Below, piece by piece: positions 63,577 to 64,000 of a DNA stretch of 64,000 nucleotides. The translations under genes were made by a program, and so were the position numbers. Source of the stretch: Gari tellinella (Eukaryota > Mollusca > Bivalvia > Cardiida > Psammobiidae); contig OV277866.1 in NCBI GenBank assembly GCA_922989275.2, positions 52,877,246-52,941,245 of the forward strand, in the 5' to 3' direction. Position 1 is the first letter of the stretch, and each line of letters begins with the position of its first letter. Below the pieces are notes generated by a model, which did no database searches, had not been told where the DNA came from, and saw nothing but the letters and a program-made list of their open reading frames with translations.

Positions 63577-64000
63577 TGTAACAGTTTCAGACAACAGGTT
63601 CTATTTTATCCTATACAGAGTTATTAAACGAAATGTATAAGGCACTATCTCTTTCCAATCACCGAGGTTATATGTACCCCGATTCCGCCATATTGGTTTA
63701 GTCAACTTGGCTTTCTGAGTCAGTCACAAGCCTGTAGAAATATACTCTACATTGGTTAACAGAGCGGAAAAAACACGCTATGCAGGAAGGTGTTTTAGTC
63801 CTTTTCTAAAAGGTGTAGCAGAATACAAAACCCTTTTTTGTTATTTCTGATAAATTGTGTATAACACCCTTATTATACATGTTAACAATTAAAATTGGTC
63901 TTTAAAAGGGAGTTTTGACACGCGAAAATATCAATAACGCTTTGTGCTGTCCTCAAATCACCTTAAGGACAGTCGCACCTTACCTGAGCGATGACTAAAA
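63577..64000 (-). promoter_or_regulatory. Contactin 5' flank and 5' UTR (boundaries unknown)
   Basis: This stretch lies upstream of the contactin ATG. I see no coding potential, no convincing TATA box and no strong initiator. TATAGG followed by an A-rich run about 40 nt upstream could be a weak TATA or the end of a 5' UTR intron. The transcription start cannot be placed from sequence alone. Confidence 0.35.

Overview
The window looks like nuclear DNA of a marine or freshwater bivalve mollusc. That is an inference: AT-rich DNA, a long invertebrate-type gene with many small GT-AG exons, tRNA-derived SINE remnants, a non-LTR retrotransposon carrying a 2A-like motif, and a very high density of short inverted-repeat (MITE-like) elements. 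No bacterial operons, rRNA or CRISPR array are present.

The one host gene I can reconstruct lies on the minus strand from 63576 (ATG) to 19187 (stop). It is a contactin-type neural/septate-junction adhesion protein. I resolve 26 coding exons. All have GT-AG borders and all join in frame, giving 3801 nt and 1266 residues. Domain order is signal peptide, C-type lectin-like domain, six Ig domains, four fibronectin type III domains and a short hydrophobic C-terminus suited to a GPI anchor. Approximate residues: signal 1-20, lectin 25-165, Ig1 195-285, Ig2 290-397, Ig3 405-493, Ig4 494-584, Ig5 585-682, Ig6 683-779, FN1 780-891, FN2 892-1006, FN3 1007-1121, FN4 1122-1219, tail 1220-1266. The lectin-like N-terminus is the arrangement of arthropod Contactin rather than vertebrate contactins.

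Region by region. 1-11 kb is gene-free: AT and CT microsatellites, MITEs, a LINE broken by a later insertion (4.4-6.7 kb) and a decayed Tc1/mariner transposase (9.4-9.6 kb). 11-15 kb holds an apparently intact 1142-residue LINE protein on the minus strand with endonuclease, reverse transcriptase and an N-terminal 2A-like motif. 15-19 kb has a satellite-like array and more MITEs. 19-63.6 kb is the contactin gene, its introns filled with MITEs, tandem arrays and a reverse-transcriptase fragment (30.5-31.0 kb).

For reference below I name the repeat families by their ends. Fam-1: TA + CAGTGGAGAA. Fam-2: TTAA + CCCnTTCACTG. Fam-3: TTAA + CCCATTACCCCATAG. Fam-4: TTAA + CCCATTTGTGCCCA. Fam-5: TA + CAGTAAAACCTCTCTAT. 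Fam-6: TA + CAGTCGAACTTCGATA. Fam-7: GTGCTCCCTCTCTACAAC. Fam-8: CAGGGCTGCCATTTCTCC. Fam-9: GGGCCCGTTTTACTAAAC. The most striking pattern is that these unrelated ends enclose one of two related central hairpins. Class I is GCAAACAGTTTGGATCC..GATCAGACGCCG and its complement. Class II is CTTAAAGCAGGTTGAAAG..GCAGAATGCGCC and its complement. The window therefore looks like a record of hairpin modules being shared between different transposon families, many of them settled within 40 nt of contactin splice sites.
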